A stretch of 64,000 nt of DNA from Snodgrassella alvi_G. GTDB taxonomy: Bacteria > Pseudomonadota > Gammaproteobacteria > Burkholderiales > Neisseriaceae. Numbering within the stretch: position 1 is the stretch's first letter; every line of letters begins with the position of its first letter. Location of the stretch: contig CAMLCH010000008.1 in the NCBI GenBank assembly GCA_946478525.1, forward strand, positions 5,888 through 69,887, written 5' to 3'. This document shows positions 35,698 to 45,309 of this stretch, piece by piece. The position numbers were made by a program, and so were the translations under genes. The notes beneath the pieces are model-generated. The model saw only the letters and a program-made list of their open reading frames with translations, did not search any database and was not told the origin of the DNA.

Positions 35698-38600
35698 TTA
35701 GTAACGTTCCAAATCCATATCCAGGCCTAAAGAGCGAATCTCTTTCAGTAACACATTGAATGATTCCGGCATGCCGGCATCAATCTTGTACTCGCCTTTA
35801 ACAATGTTTTCATACATTTTGGTACGGCCGGTAACATCATCTGATTTCACAGTTAACATTTCCTGCAAGGTATAAGCTGCACCATAAGCTTCCAGTGCCC
35901 AGACCTCCATCTCACCAAAACGCTGACCACCGAACTGAGCTTTACCACCCAGCGGTTGTTGAGTAACCAGACTGTACGGACCAGTAGAACGAGCATGCAT
36001 TTTCTCATCAACCAAATGATGCAGTTTCAAGTAATGCATCACACCCACAGTTACCTTACGGTCAAAAGCTTCGCCGGTATGACCATCGTACAACGTCATC
36101 TGGGTACGGGTATCATTGAAACCCAATTTCTGGATTTCGGGATCATCTTCTGGGTAGGCCAGTGCCAGCATATTTTTGATTTCGGATTCTTCCGCACCAT
36201 CAAATACTGGTGTGGCAATCGTCATACCTTTGCGCAAATGCTGAGCCATATTGATGATTTCATCATCACTAAATTGTGATAAATCTTCTTTCTTACCACT
36301 GCTGTTATACACTTTCTCTAGGAAAGCACGGATATCATCAGCAGCACGTTTTTCTGTCAGCATGCGATCGATACGTTCACCGATACCTTTAGCTGCCCAG
36401 CCCAGATGTACTTCCAGAATCTGACCAATATTCATACGGCTTGGCACACCGAGCGGATTCAGTACGATATCCACAGAGCGACCATCGGCCATGTAAGGCA
36501 TGTCTTCAACAGGCAGAATGCGGGATACCACACCTTTATTACCATGGCGACCAGCCATCTTGTCACCAGCTTTCAGACGACGTTTAATGGCAATAAATAC
36601 CTTAACCATCTTCTGTACGCCCGGTTGCAATTCATCACCCTGAGTCAGTTTTTTCTTTTTAATTTCGTATTGGGCATCTGATTCTTCATGTTTGGTCTGC
36701 AAGCTTTCTTTAATCAGTTCTACCTGTTTAGCAATACTTTCATCACTCAGACGAATATCAAACCACTCATGGCGACTAGGTAGAGAAGCCAGATACTCTT
36801 TCGTAACTTCTGCCCCTTTAGCCAGCTTCAATGGTCCGCCATTGACTTTCTGTCCCAAAATCAGGCGCTCAATGCGGTCAAAAGCATCATCATTGAAAAT
36901 GCGCAACTGGTCGGTTAGATTTTGGCGATAGCGTTTCAGCTCTGCTTCAATAATCGCTTTGGCACGTTTGTCGCGTTCTATACCTTCACGGGTAAATACC
37001 TGAACGTCAATGACTGTACCACTCATACCAGTAGGCATACGCAATGAGGTATCTTTCACATCACTGGCTTTTTCACCAAAAATGGCACGTAACAGCTTTT
37101 CTTCTGGTGTCAACTGAGTTTCACCTTTTGGTGTTACTTTACCTACCAGTACATCACCGGCTTCAACTTCAGCACCAATGTAAACAATACCGGATTCATC
37201 CAGACGATTCTGCATACGTTCAGACAGATTCGGAATATCTCGGGTAATCTCTTCGGCACCCAGTTTGGTATCACGGGATACCACATTTAATTCTTCAATA
37301 TGAATTGAAGTATAACGATCGCCAGCAACCACGCGTTCTGAAATCAGAATTGAGTCTTCGTAGTTGTAACCATTCCATGGCATGAAAGCGATAGTCATGT
37401 TCTGCCCTAAGGCCAACTCGCCTAAATCAGTAGAAGCGCCATCAGCAATAACATCACCACGTTCAATGACATCACCTTTTTGTACGGCTGGTCGCTGATT
37501 AATGTTGGTAGACTGGTTAGAGCGGGTAAATTTCACCAAATTGTAAATATCCACACCCACTTCACCAGCTGTAGCTTCGTCATCATTAACACGTACTACG
37601 ACACGGTTTGCATCCACATATTCCACAACACCGCCGCGACTGGCCGCAATAGCAGTAGCACTATCAATAGCCACAGAGCGTTCAATGCCGGTACCAACCA
37701 ATGGTTTTTCCGCACGCAGACAAGGCACTGCCTGTCGTTGCATATTGGCACCCATCAAGGCACGGTTGGCATCGTCATGTTCCAGAAACGGAATCAGTGA
37801 GGCTGCTACTGAAACGACCTGACCAGTAGCGACATCCATATACTGTACGCGATCCGGCGTTGCCATAATGGTTTCACCTTTTTCGCGACAGGTCACCAAA
37901 TCACCGATAATCCGTCCTTCTTTATCTAAGTCAGCGTTAGCCTGAGCAATGACAAAACGACCTTCCTCGATAGCAGAAAGATAATCAATATCGTTGGTCA
38001 CCTTGCCATCGACTACACGACGATAAGGCGTTTCCAGAAAACCGTATTTATTGGTACGGGCATAAACTGCCAGTGAGTTAATCAAACCAATATTCGGACC
38101 TTCTGGTGTTTCAATCGGACATACACGACCGTAATGAGTCGGATGTACGTCACGAACTTCAAAGCCAGCACGCTCACGAGTCAAACCACCCGGTCCTAAA
38201 GCCGAAACACGGCGTTTATGTGTAATCTCAGACAACGGATTAGTTTGATCCATAAATTGAGACAACTGACTGGAACCAAAGAACTCTTTGATTGCCGCTG
38301 AAACCGGTTTAGCATTAATCAAATCATGTGGCATCAGATTTTCTGATTCAGCCTGATTGAGGCGCTCTTTAACAGCCCGTTCTACACGAGACAAACCACT
38401 ACGGAATTGGTTTTCTGCCAGTTCACCCACTGAACGTACACGACGGTTACCCAAATGATCAATATCATCCACTTCACCATGACCATTGCGCAATTCAACC
38501 AATGTTGCAATCACAGATACGATATCTGGAATGGTTAATACATTGTTACCTTCTTTATCAGCATTGGCAAAAGTTTGCGTCATCAGACGGCCATACCAGG

Positions 38601-39879
38601 ATTCCAGCTGCGCTTCCAGCAATTTTTGCTGATAGGTGCGGGTATTAAATTTCATTCGGCCTACACGTGACAGATCATAACTGTCTTCGTTAAAGAACAA
38701 ACGATTAAACAGTGCTTCTACTGCATCTTCGGTAGGCGGTTCACCCGGACGCATCATGCGGTAAATGGCGATGCGTGCAGCCTGCTGACCTTCAGTTTCA
38801 TCAGTTCTCAAGGTGTTGGAAATATAACCACCCTGATCCAAATCATTGATATACAGTGTCGAAATTTCTTTAATTCCCTGAATATCAAATTGCGCCAGCA
38901 ATTCTTCCGTGATCTCATCATTGGTTTTGGCCAACACTTCACCCGTATCAGGCACAACGACATCGGCAGCCAACACCTTACCAATCAGGCTTTCTGGCTC
39001 AACTTCTAGCCATTTAATATCAGCAGCAACAATGTCACGGATATTTTTGGCATTAATGCGTTTACCCTTCTGTACCAGCACTTTGCCATCTTTATCAACC
39101 AAATCAAATTTGGCGGTCTCACCTTTCAAACGAGATGGAATCAGGTTAGTGTGTACACCATCTTTAGATAAATAGTACTGTTCTTTGTCATAGAACATAT
39201 CCAATATTTGTTCAGGGGTAAAACCTAATGCTTTCAGCAAAATCGTTACCGGCATTTTACGGCGGCGGTCAATACGGAAATACAACAGATCTTTCGGATC
39301 AAATTCAAAATCAAGCCATGAACCGCGATAAGGAATAATACGGGCTGAGAACAGTAATTTCCCAGAGGAATGCGATTTACCACGATCGTGTTCAAAGAAT
39401 ACACCGGGAGAACGATGTAATTGCGATACAATTACTCGTTCAGTACCATTGATGATGAAGGAACCACTAGGAGTCATCAATGGAATCTCGCCCATGTACA
39501 CTTCATTTTCGCGCACTTCTTTAACCACATTTGGTTTGGATGACTCTTTGTCCAGAATGACCAAACGAATGCGTGCACGTAATGGTGCAGCATAAGTAAT
39601 ACCACGTAACTGACATTCTGGAATATCAAACAAAGGTTCACCCAATACATAGTGGGTGAATTCTAAGCGCGCATAGCCATTGTGGCTTACAATTGGAAAA
39701 ATAGATTGGAAAGCTGCCTGAAGACCAATATCCGCACGTCGGTCAAAAGGTGTTTCCATCTGCAAAAACTGCGTATAAGAATCCAACTGTGTAGCCAACA
39801 GAAACGGTACTTCCAACACATTGGCGCGCTTGGCAAAGCTTTTGCGGATGCGTTTTTTTTCAGTAAAAGAGTAGGACAT
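35698..39879 (-). CDS. rpoB: DNA-directed RNA polymerase subunit beta
   Basis: 1393 residues, full length. The rifampicin pocket reads GSSQLSQFMDQTNPLSEITH followed by KRRVSALGPGG, the wild-type, sensitive form. Downstream are the conserved NIGLINSLAVYAR and GYNYEDSILISER, and the C-terminal GGQRFGEMEVWALEAYGAAY. It lies about 200 bases after rplL, with a hairpin in the gap, as in other proteobacteria where rplL-rpoB expression is differentially set. Confidence 0.98.
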   Translation of the reverse strand: MSYSFTEKKRIRKSFAKRANVLEVPFLLATQLDSYTQFLQMETPFDRRADIGLQAAFQSIFPIVSHNGYARLEFTHYVLGEPLFDIPECQLRGITYAAPLRARIRLVILDKESSKPNVVKEVRENEVYMGEIPLMTPSGSFIINGTERVIVSQLHRSPGVFFEHDRGKSHSSGKLLFSARIIPYRGSWLDFEFDPKDLLYFRIDRRRKMPVTILLKALGFTPEQILDMFYDKEQYYLSKDGVHTNLIPSRLKGETAKFDLVDKDGKVLVQKGKRINAKNIRDIVAADIKWLEVEPESLIGKVLAADVVVPDTGEVLAKTNDEITEELLAQFDIQGIKEISTLYINDLDQGGYISNTLRTDETEGQQAARIAIYRMMRPGEPPTEDAVEALFNRLFFNEDSYDLSRVGRMKFNTRTYQQKLLEAQLESWYGRLMTQTFANADKEGNNVLTIPDIVSVIATLVELRNGHGEVDDIDHLGNRRVRSVGELAENQFRSGLSRVERAVKERLNQAESENLMPHDLINAKPVSAAIKEFFGSSQLSQFMDQTNPLSEITHKRRVSALGPGGLTRERAGFEVRDVHPTHYGRVCPIETPEGPNIGLINSLAVYARTNKYGFLETPYRRVVDGKVTNDIDYLSAIEEGRFVIAQANADLDKEGRIIGDLVTCREKGETIMATPDRVQYMDVATGQVVSVAASLIPFLEHDDANRALMGANMQRQAVPCLRAEKPLVGTGIERSVAIDSATAIAASRGGVVEYVDANRVVVRVNDDEATAGEVGVDIYNLVKFTRSNQSTNINQRPAVQKGDVIERGDVIADGASTDLGELALGQNMTIAFMPWNGYNYEDSILISERVVAGDRYTSIHIEELNVVSRDTKLGAEEITRDIPNLSERMQNRLDESGIVYIGAEVEAGDVLVGKVTPKGETQLTPEEKLLRAIFGEKASDVKDTSLRMPTGMSGTVIDVQVFTREGIERDKRAKAIIEAELKRYRQNLTDQLRIFNDDAFDRIERLILGQKVNGGPLKLAKGAEVTKEYLASLPSRHEWFDIRLSDESIAKQVELIKESLQTKHEESDAQYEIKKKKLTQGDELQPGVQKMVKVFIAIKRRLKAGDKMAGRHGNKGVVSRILPVEDMPYMADGRSVDIVLNPLGVPSRMNIGQILEVHLGWAAKGIGERIDRMLTEKRAADDIRAFLEKVYNSSGKKEDLSQFSDDEIINMAQHLRKGMTIATPVFDGAEESEIKNMLALAYPEDDPEIQKLGFNDTRTQMTLYDGHTGEAFDRKVTVGVMHYLKLHHLVDEKMHARSTGPYSLVTQQPLGGKAQFGGQRFGEMEVWALEAYGAAYTLQEMLTVKSDDVTGRTKMYENIVKGEYKIDAGMPESFNVLLKEIRSLGLDMDLERY

Positions 39880-40034
39880 GGACAGTCTCCAAAAGGGAGG
39901 ATTGGCAAGTAAGGTTTTATAAGTATTCAGATAACTTCAAAATCAAATACGAAACGTAAAAAAGTAAAATTAGGTAAAAATTAAACTTTTATGTAAATAT
40001 TTATAAAAATTCACTCAGGGTAGACAAGCGAAAG

Positions 40035-40062
40035 CAGGCTGGTAGCCTAAGCTACCAGCCTG
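40035..40062 (-). promoter_or_regulatory. Attenuator/processing hairpin between rplL and rpoB
   Basis: A 12-bp perfect stem CAGGCTGGTAGC / GCTACCAGCCTG with a four-base loop lies just after rplL. There is no T-run on the minus strand. In E. coli this gap holds a partial terminator and an RNase III site that lower rpoBC relative to ribosomal protein genes; the same role is inferred here. Confidence 0.6.
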
Positions 40063-40078
40063 TAAAACGCAACTGAAA

Positions 40079-40453
40079 TTACTTAATCTCTACAGAAGCA
40101 CCAGCTTCTTCAAGTTGTTTCTTAATGTCGTCAGCTTCAGCCTGAGAGATACCTTCTTTAAGGGTTTTAGGTGCGCCGTCAACTAAATCTTTAGCTTCTT
40201 TCAGACCCAAACCAGTAATAGCGCGTACAACTTTAATTACGCCTACTTTTTGCGCACCAGCAGAAGTCAATACTACATCAAATTCAGTTTTTTCAGCAGC
40301 AGCTGCAGCACCACCGGCAGCAGCACCACCGGCAACAGCTAAAGCAGCTGCAGATACGCCAAATTTTTCTTCAAAAGCTTTAACCAGATCGTTTAATTCC
40401 ATAACGGTCAAGTTACCAACTGCTTCCAAGATGTCTTCTTTAGTAATAGCCAT
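40079..40453 (-). CDS. rplL: 50S ribosomal protein L7/L12
   Basis: 124 residues starting MAITKEDILEAVGNLTVMEL; an ATG five codons upstream is unlikely. It has the N-terminal dimerisation domain, an Ala/Gly-rich hinge (AGGAAAGGAAAAAEK) and the factor-binding C-terminal domain (KVGVIKVVRAITGLGLKEAK). L7/L12 forms the flexible stalk that recruits translation GTPases. It lies about 50 bases downstream of rplJ. Confidence 0.98.
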   Translation of the reverse strand: MAITKEDILEAVGNLTVMELNDLVKAFEEKFGVSAAALAVAGGAAAGGAAAAAEKTEFDVVLTSAGAQKVGVIKVVRAITGLGLKEAKDLVDGAPKTLKEGISQAEADDIKKQLEEAGASVEIK

Positions 40454-40506
40454 GCTATTAAACTCCAATAATTGAGAATAAAATTTAAATACAAATCAGA
40501 TAAAAA

Positions 40507-41007
40507 TTATGCAGCTTCTTCGCCAGCTTTTTTCTCAGCCAGAGCAGCCAAAGCACGTGCAAAACCGGAAACAGGTGCTTGCATGATACCCAGCAATTTA
40601 GCCAGCAATTCATCACGACTCGGAATAGAAGCAAGTTCTGATACCTGTGTCACATCCAGCAGCTCACCATTATATGAACCTGCTTTCAGCACAATTTTTT
40701 CATCTTTTTTTGAGAACTGGTGCAGTACTTTTGCAGCAGCAACCGGGTCTTCAGATACCGCATAAACTAATGGACCAACCATTTGATCAGCCAAAGCGGC
40801 AAATGAGGTACCATCCACTGCGCGACGAGCCAATGTATTTTTCAATACATGCAGGTATACGCCTTCCTTACGTGCATTGGCGCGCAGTTCGGTCATGCTA
40901 GCAACACTGATACCACGATACTCGGCGATCACCATAGTCTGCGCGTTAGCGATAGCGCTAGCGATTTCGGCAACGGCTGCTTGCTTGGTTTCAATATTGA
41001 GACTCAA
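40507..41007 (-). CDS. rplJ: 50S ribosomal protein L10
   Basis: 166 residues. L10 anchors the L7/L12 stalk to 23S rRNA and is the repressor of its own operon. It begins SLNIETKQAAVAEIASAIANAQT with the usual AEYRGISVASMTELR motif and ends in a basic/acidic helix that binds L12. The start codon is TTG, supported by GGGAGG five to seven bases upstream; no ATG is available. A rare start in a highly expressed gene may be part of its translational control. Confidence 0.97.
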   Translation of the reverse strand: MSLNIETKQAAVAEIASAIANAQTMVIAEYRGISVASMTELRANARKEGVYLHVLKNTLARRAVDGTSFAALADQMVGPLVYAVSEDPVAAAKVLHQFSKKDEKIVLKAGSYNGELLDVTQVSELASIPSRDELLAKLLGIMQAPVSGFARALAALAEKKAGEEAA

Positions 41008-41278
41008 GGTCTACCTCCCACTGTTTTTAATCAGAGTAATACAAGTATTACTCCACCCAGCGCGGCAACCCAAAAAGACATCTGTAAGCAAAATACCTAC
41101 ATTAGATTATCTGGGACTACCGTCTGCGTAGGGTAAGATTTTAAAATCTACAATTTTGTAAATTCCCTACGGTCTTGGACATCTACTTATCACTAAGTAG
41201 CCCTACATATAAATATGAAAGATTTATATGAATTAGTTTGAACAGTCTAAATAAAATCTAGACTGCTCTATGAATTAA
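41008..41278 (-). promoter_or_regulatory. L10 leader (rplJL autoregulatory region)
   Basis: 270 bases between rplA and rplJ contain several stems on the minus strand: GTAGGG...CCCTAC segments (around 41125-41175), CTACTTAGTGATAAGTAG (around 41185-41204) and AGTAATACTTGTATTACT just before the ribosome site. By position and layout this is the ribosomal-protein L10 leader, where the L10-L12 complex binds its own mRNA. A promoter for rplJL may lie here too. Exact boundaries are not determined. Confidence 0.6.
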
Positions 41279-41974
41279 TTAACTATTAACAGAGGCGCTA
41301 TCAATACGCAGACCGGCACCCATTGTGCTGGATACAGCGATCTTACGTAGATATTGACCTTTCGCTGCAGCTGGTTTAGCTTTAACAATTGCATCAAGCA
41401 ACGCGTTGAAGTTTTCACGCAGATCAGTTGCTTCAAATGAAGCGCGACCAATAGTAGCATGAACGATACCTGCTTTATCAGTACGGTATTGCACCTGTCC
41501 TGCTTTAGCATTTTTTACCGCTTCAGCCACATTCGGGGTTACAGTACCCACTTTAGGGTTTGGCATCAGACCACGTGGACCCAGAATAGTACCTAATTGA
41601 CCAACCACACGCATAGCATCAGGAGAGGCAATTACTACATCAAAATCCAGATTACCTGCTTTAACTTCAGCAGCCAAATCGTCAAAACCAACCACGTCAG
41701 CACCAGCAGCTTTAGCTGCTTCTGCGTTAGCACCCTGAGTAAATACAGCCACACGTACGGTTTTACCGGTACCTTTTGGCAATACAACTGAACCGCGAAT
41801 AACCTGATCTGATTTACGAGCGTCAATACCTAAGTTGAACGATACATCAATAGATTCGTCAAACTTAGCAGTTGCATTTGCTTTTACCAGATTAAGCGCT
41901 TCATCAATAGCGTAAAGTTTATTGGTTTCTACAGCAGCGCGAATAGCCTGCATACGTTTAGAAAGCTTGGCCAT
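41279..41974 (-). CDS. rplA: 50S ribosomal protein L1
   Basis: 231 residues, full length, starting MAKLSKRMQAIRAAVETNKL, with the family signature GTILGPRGLMPNPKVGTVTP. L1 forms the mobile stalk near the E site and represses the rplKA mRNA in other bacteria. Its ATG directly follows the rplK stop with no gap, showing tight coupling. Confidence 0.98.
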   Translation of the reverse strand: MAKLSKRMQAIRAAVETNKLYAIDEALNLVKANATAKFDESIDVSFNLGIDARKSDQVIRGSVVLPKGTGKTVRVAVFTQGANAEAAKAAGADVVGFDDLAAEVKAGNLDFDVVIASPDAMRVVGQLGTILGPRGLMPNPKVGTVTPNVAEAVKNAKAGQVQYRTDKAGIVHATIGRASFEATDLRENFNALLDAIVKAKPAAAKGQYLRKIAVSSTMGAGLRIDSASVNS

Positions 41975-42406
41975 TTACACGCCCTCCACATCTAAACCCA
42001 TTGAACGGGCACTGCCAGCAATTGTGCGTACTGCCGCATCCAGATCAGCTGCAGTCAAGTCCGGTTCTTTAGTTTTGGCAATTTCTTCCAACTGAGCGCG
42101 GGTCACTTTACCCACTTTCTGAGTTAAAGGATTAGAGCTGCCTTTTTGCAAACCAGCAGCTTTTTTCAGCAAAATAGACGCTGGCGGGGTTTTCATTACA
42201 AAAGTAAATGATTTATCTGCAAACGCAGTAATCACTACCGGAATCGGTAAGCCAGGTTCTACATTTTGTGTAGCTGCATTAAAGGCTTTACAGAATTCCA
42301 TGATATTTAAACCACGTTGACCCAAAGCAGGACCAACTGGAGGAGAAGGATTGGCTTTACCTGCAGGGATCTGCAGCTTAATATAGCCGACTATTTTTTT
42401 TGCCAC
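41975..42406 (-). CDS. rplK: 50S ribosomal protein L11
   Basis: 143 residues from a GTG start at 42406 (VAKKIVGYIKLQIPAGKANP), which gives the usual L11 length and has GGAG upstream. The outer start at 42457 would add 17 non-conserved residues. Motifs PPVGPALGQRGLNIMEFCKA and TVRTIAGSARSMGL are present (the latter as AVRTIAGSARSMGLDVEGV). L11 binds the GTPase centre of 23S rRNA and is needed for RelA activation. Confidence 0.97.
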   Translation of the reverse strand: MAKKIVGYIKLQIPAGKANPSPPVGPALGQRGLNIMEFCKAFNAATQNVEPGLPIPVVITAFADKSFTFVMKTPPASILLKKAAGLQKGSSNPLTQKVGKVTRAQLEEIAKTKEPDLTAADLDAAVRTIAGSARSMGLDVEGV

Positions 42407-42532
42407 TTTCGTAACTCCAATTAAACGGGTGATGACGCAGCAGATACTGCTTCCCAAAAATAAGACCAGCGATTATAAAGAAAATTTCTTTTCATTACAA
42501 GTGCAGGCCTGATTTTTATACCAATATGTAAA

Positions 42533-43066
42533 TTAAATTTTTTCTACCTGAGAGAATTCCAATTCTACCGGCGTTTCTCTGCCAAATATCTGTACCGCTA
42601 CGCGTAATTTATTACGCTCGTAATTAACTTCTTCAACAATTCCGTTAAAGTCTTTAAATGGGCCTTCATTCACACGAACTTGCTGACCAACATCAAATAA
42701 AACTTTTGGTTTTGGTTTTTCCACGCCACTTTGTACCTGATGCAATATGGCATCAACCTCTTTGGAAGATATGGGTAAAGGTTTATTTGCCGTACCACCA
42801 ATAAAGCCAGTTACACGAGGTGTATTTTTGACCAAGTGCCAAGAAGCATCAGTCATATCCATTTCAACCAATACATAACCTGGAAAAAATTTCCGTTCAG
42901 AAATACTGCGACGGCCATTTTTAATATCCACAACCTCTTCAACTGGAACAAGAATCTGACCAAAATATTCAGTCATATTTTCCCGTTCAATTCGTTCTTT
43001 TAGCGTTTTCTGTACGTTTTTTTCAAAACCGGAATAAGCATGTACTACATACCACTGTTTTGCCAT
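42533..43066 (-). CDS. nusG: Transcription termination/antitermination protein NusG
   Basis: 177 residues. The N-terminal NGN domain starts KQWYVVHAYSGFEKNVQKTL and holds GYVLVEMDM and TPRVTGFIGG. The C-terminal KOW domain is VRVNEGPFKDFNGIVEEVNY. NusG raises RNA polymerase processivity and links to Rho or S10. It follows secE by two bases, the standard secE-nusG pair. Confidence 0.98.
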   Translation of the reverse strand: MAKQWYVVHAYSGFEKNVQKTLKERIERENMTEYFGQILVPVEEVVDIKNGRRSISERKFFPGYVLVEMDMTDASWHLVKNTPRVTGFIGGTANKPLPISSKEVDAILHQVQSGVEKPKPKVLFDVGQQVRVNEGPFKDFNGIVEEVNYERNKLRVAVQIFGRETPVELEFSQVEKI

Positions 43067-43068
43067 GA

Positions 43069-43521
43069 CTAACTCCTTTTCATAAAGATGTCAAATAACA
43101 GCCAAGAAATCAGACTATCAACACCCCAGATAAATAGCGACAGAATACCCACAAAAACAAGAACAAACAAGGTCATGCGCAAAGCTTCATTACGCTCAGG
43201 CCAGACAACCTTTCTGGCTTCTGAAACGCAATCACGTATATATGCAGTCAGCTCACGCCCGCCTGTACTCCAATAAAAGACAATGATAATTGCAGCCACA
43301 ACTCCAACCAGCGGAAATAAATAACGCACATAGATTGGTAATTGTGTAGCACAGGCATAAAATGCCCAAACACCGGCAGCAATTAATACAGCAGAAAGCA
43401 GATATTTTACCAGATCAAATCGTTTAGAACGTTTGATTTCCTGCTGTTCTAATTGCTTAGCCTCAGCTTTTAATTGTCCTTTGGTTTTGGTTACCACATC
43501 TTTCGATGTTTTGTTTCCCAT
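43069..43521 (-). CDS. secE: Preprotein translocase subunit SecE
   Basis: 150 residues with three membrane segments (about 37-55, 64-82 and 113-140), like the E. coli form. The conserved cytoplasmic motif before the last span is present (EARKVVWPERNEALRMTLFV). SecE clamps the SecY channel. The charged N-terminus (GNKTSKDVVTKTKGQLKAEA) is lineage-specific. It is read from the tuf/tRNA-Trp unit. Confidence 0.96.
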   Translation of the reverse strand: MGNKTSKDVVTKTKGQLKAEAKQLEQQEIKRSKRFDLVKYLLSAVLIAAGVWAFYACATQLPIYVRYLFPLVGVVAAIIIVFYWSTGGRELTAYIRDCVSEARKVVWPERNEALRMTLFVLVFVGILSLFIWGVDSLISWLLFDIFMKRS

Positions 43522-43582
43522 ATAACCACCTTTTAACTAAAACAAAAAAGACTAACCGACCTATGCCGATTAGTCTGTTTTT

Positions 43583-43658
43583 TGGCAGGCCAGGAGGGTC
43601 TCGAACCCCCAACCCTCGGTTTTGGAGACCGATACTCTACCAATTGAGCTACTGGCCT
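43583..43658 (-). tRNA. tRNA-Trp (CCA)
   Basis: 76 nucleotides with CCA encoded. AGGCCAG pairs with CTGGCCT, the anticodon loop is CTCCAAA, and the T arm carries GGTTCGAGACC. It sits between tuf and secE, a conserved position. Confidence 0.97.
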
Positions 43659-43669
43659 AGAAAAACTTA

Positions 43670-44860
43670 TTATGCAACAACTTTAGCAACCACACCGGCA
43701 CCAACTGTACGGCCACCTTCTCGTATCGCAAAGCGTAAACCTTCTTCCATCGCGATCGGATGAATCAGTTCAACATCTATGGTCACGTTCTCACCTGGCA
43801 TTACCATTTCAACTCCTGCTGCCAAGCTCACCGCACCTGTTACGTCTGTGGTACGGAAATAAAATTGTGGACGGTAGTTCGCAAAGAACGGAGTATGACG
43901 ACCACCTTCTTCTTTGCTCAACACATATACTTCTGCTGAGAATTTTGTATGCGGAGTAATGCTACCTGGTTTAGCCAATACTTGACCACGCTCTACTTCT
44001 TCGCGTTTAGTACCACGCAACAATACACCTACGTTGTCACCTGCCTGACCCTGATCCAGCAATTTGCGGAACATTTCCACACCAGTACATGTGGTTTTCT
44101 GGGTGTCTTTCAGACCAACGATTTCAATTTCATCACCTACATTGATTACACCGCGTTCTACACGACCAGTAACCACGGTACCACGACCTGAAATTGAGAA
44201 TACGTCTTCAATTGGCAACAAGAATGGTTTGTCTACTGCACGTTCCGGGGTAGGAATGTAGCTGTCCAATGCATCTGCCAAAGCCAGAATAGAAGCTTCA
44301 CCGATGTCTGACTGGTCACCTTCCAGTGCTTTCAGCGCAGAACCTTTAATCAATGGAACATCATCGCCTGGGAATTCATAGCTAGACAGCAAATCACGGA
44401 TTTCCATTTCTACTAGTTCTAGCAACTCTTCATCATCAACCATGTCACATTTGTTCATGTAAACGATGATGTAAGGTACGCCTACCTGACGAGCCAACAG
44501 AATATGCTCACGAGTTTGTGGCATTGGACCATCAGCTGCTGATACTACCAGAATCGCGCCGTCCATCTGGGCAGCACCGGTAATCATGTTTTTTACGTAG
44601 TCCGCGTGTCCCGGGCAGTCAACGTGTGCATAGTGACGTTCTGCGGTTTCGTATTCTACGTGTGAAGTATTAATGGTAATACCACGGGCTTTTTCTTCCG
44701 GGGCATTGTCAATCTGATCATAAGCTTTAGCTGCACCACCAAATTTCTTGGATAAAATGGTACAGATTGCAGCGGTCAATGTGGTTTTACCATGGTCAAC
44801 GTGACCAATGGTGCCAACGTTTACGTGCGGTTTGCTCCGCTCGAATTTTTCTTTAGCCAT
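43670..44860 (-). CDS. tuf: Elongation factor Tu, copy 2 (tRNA-tuf operon)
   Basis: 396 residues with the same sequence as the str-operon copy, including all G motifs and the C-terminal AGVVAKVVA. The nucleotide sequence also appears identical from start to stop, while the flanks differ completely, which is the mark of ongoing gene conversion. It follows tRNA-Thr and precedes tRNA-Trp-secE-nusG. Confidence 0.98.
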   Translation of the reverse strand: MAKEKFERSKPHVNVGTIGHVDHGKTTLTAAICTILSKKFGGAAKAYDQIDNAPEEKARGITINTSHVEYETAERHYAHVDCPGHADYVKNMITGAAQMDGAILVVSAADGPMPQTREHILLARQVGVPYIIVYMNKCDMVDDEELLELVEMEIRDLLSSYEFPGDDVPLIKGSALKALEGDQSDIGEASILALADALDSYIPTPERAVDKPFLLPIEDVFSISGRGTVVTGRVERGVINVGDEIEIVGLKDTQKTTCTGVEMFRKLLDQGQAGDNVGVLLRGTKREEVERGQVLAKPGSITPHTKFSAEVYVLSKEEGGRHTPFFANYRPQFYFRTTDVTGAVSLAAGVEMVMPGENVTIDVELIHPIAMEEGLRFAIREGGRTVGAGVVAKVVA

Positions 44861-44902
44861 GGCTACTTCCTATCTAAAGACTATTTGGGTTTATCAACTT
44901 TG

Positions 44903-44977
<75 letters not shown>

Positions 44978-45002
44978 ATTGGGCTATTACTATTTACAAT
45001 AA

Positions 45003-45076
45003 TGGAGCGGGTGAAGGGAATCGAACCCTCACCGTAAGCTTGGAAGGCTTCTGCTCTACCATTGAGCTACACCCGC
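45003..45076 (-). tRNA. tRNA-Gly (UCC)
   Basis: 74 nucleotides with CCA encoded. GCGGGTG pairs with CACCCGC, the anticodon loop CTTCCAA carries TCC, and the discriminator is T. Middle member of the Tyr-Gly-Thr cluster. Confidence 0.97.
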
Positions 45077-45113
45077 GCACTTACTCAAAGGCTAATTCAA
45101 GTAAGATAAAATT

Positions 45114-45197
45114 TGGTGGAGGGAGAAGGATTCGAACCTTCGAAGCTTTCGCAACAGATTTACAGTCTGCCCCCTTTGGCCGCTCGGGAATCCCTCC
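45114..45197 (-). tRNA. tRNA-Tyr (GUA)
   Basis: 84 nucleotides with CCA encoded and a long variable arm. GGAGGGA pairs with TCCCTCC and the anticodon loop CTGTAAA carries GTA. First gene of the tRNA-tuf operon. Confidence 0.97.
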
Positions 45198-45210
45198 AAA
45201 AGAGAACGGC

Positions 45211-45239
45211 ATGATAATGTTCATTTGCTCAACCGTCAA
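45211..45239 (-). promoter_or_regulatory. Sigma-70-type promoter of the tRNA-tuf-secE operon
   Basis: On the minus strand -35 TTGACG (complement of 45234-45239) and -10 TATCAT (complement of 45211-45216) are exactly 17 bases apart and end 14 bases before tRNA-Tyr. It probably drives tRNA-Tyr-Gly-Thr-tuf-tRNA-Trp-secE-nusG. Confidence 0.8.
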
Positions 45240-45309
45240 GTTAATTTAATAATTTTTTTTTAATAAAACTGGAATTAGTTGTTTCAAATGAATTTTACTC
45301 AAATTTGTT

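Noticed and set aside
43670..44860. Second tuf as an assembly duplication
   Set aside because: The flanking sequences differ completely and both contexts (tRNA-Thr/tRNA-Trp and fusA/rpsJ) are the known places of two tuf genes in proteobacteria.
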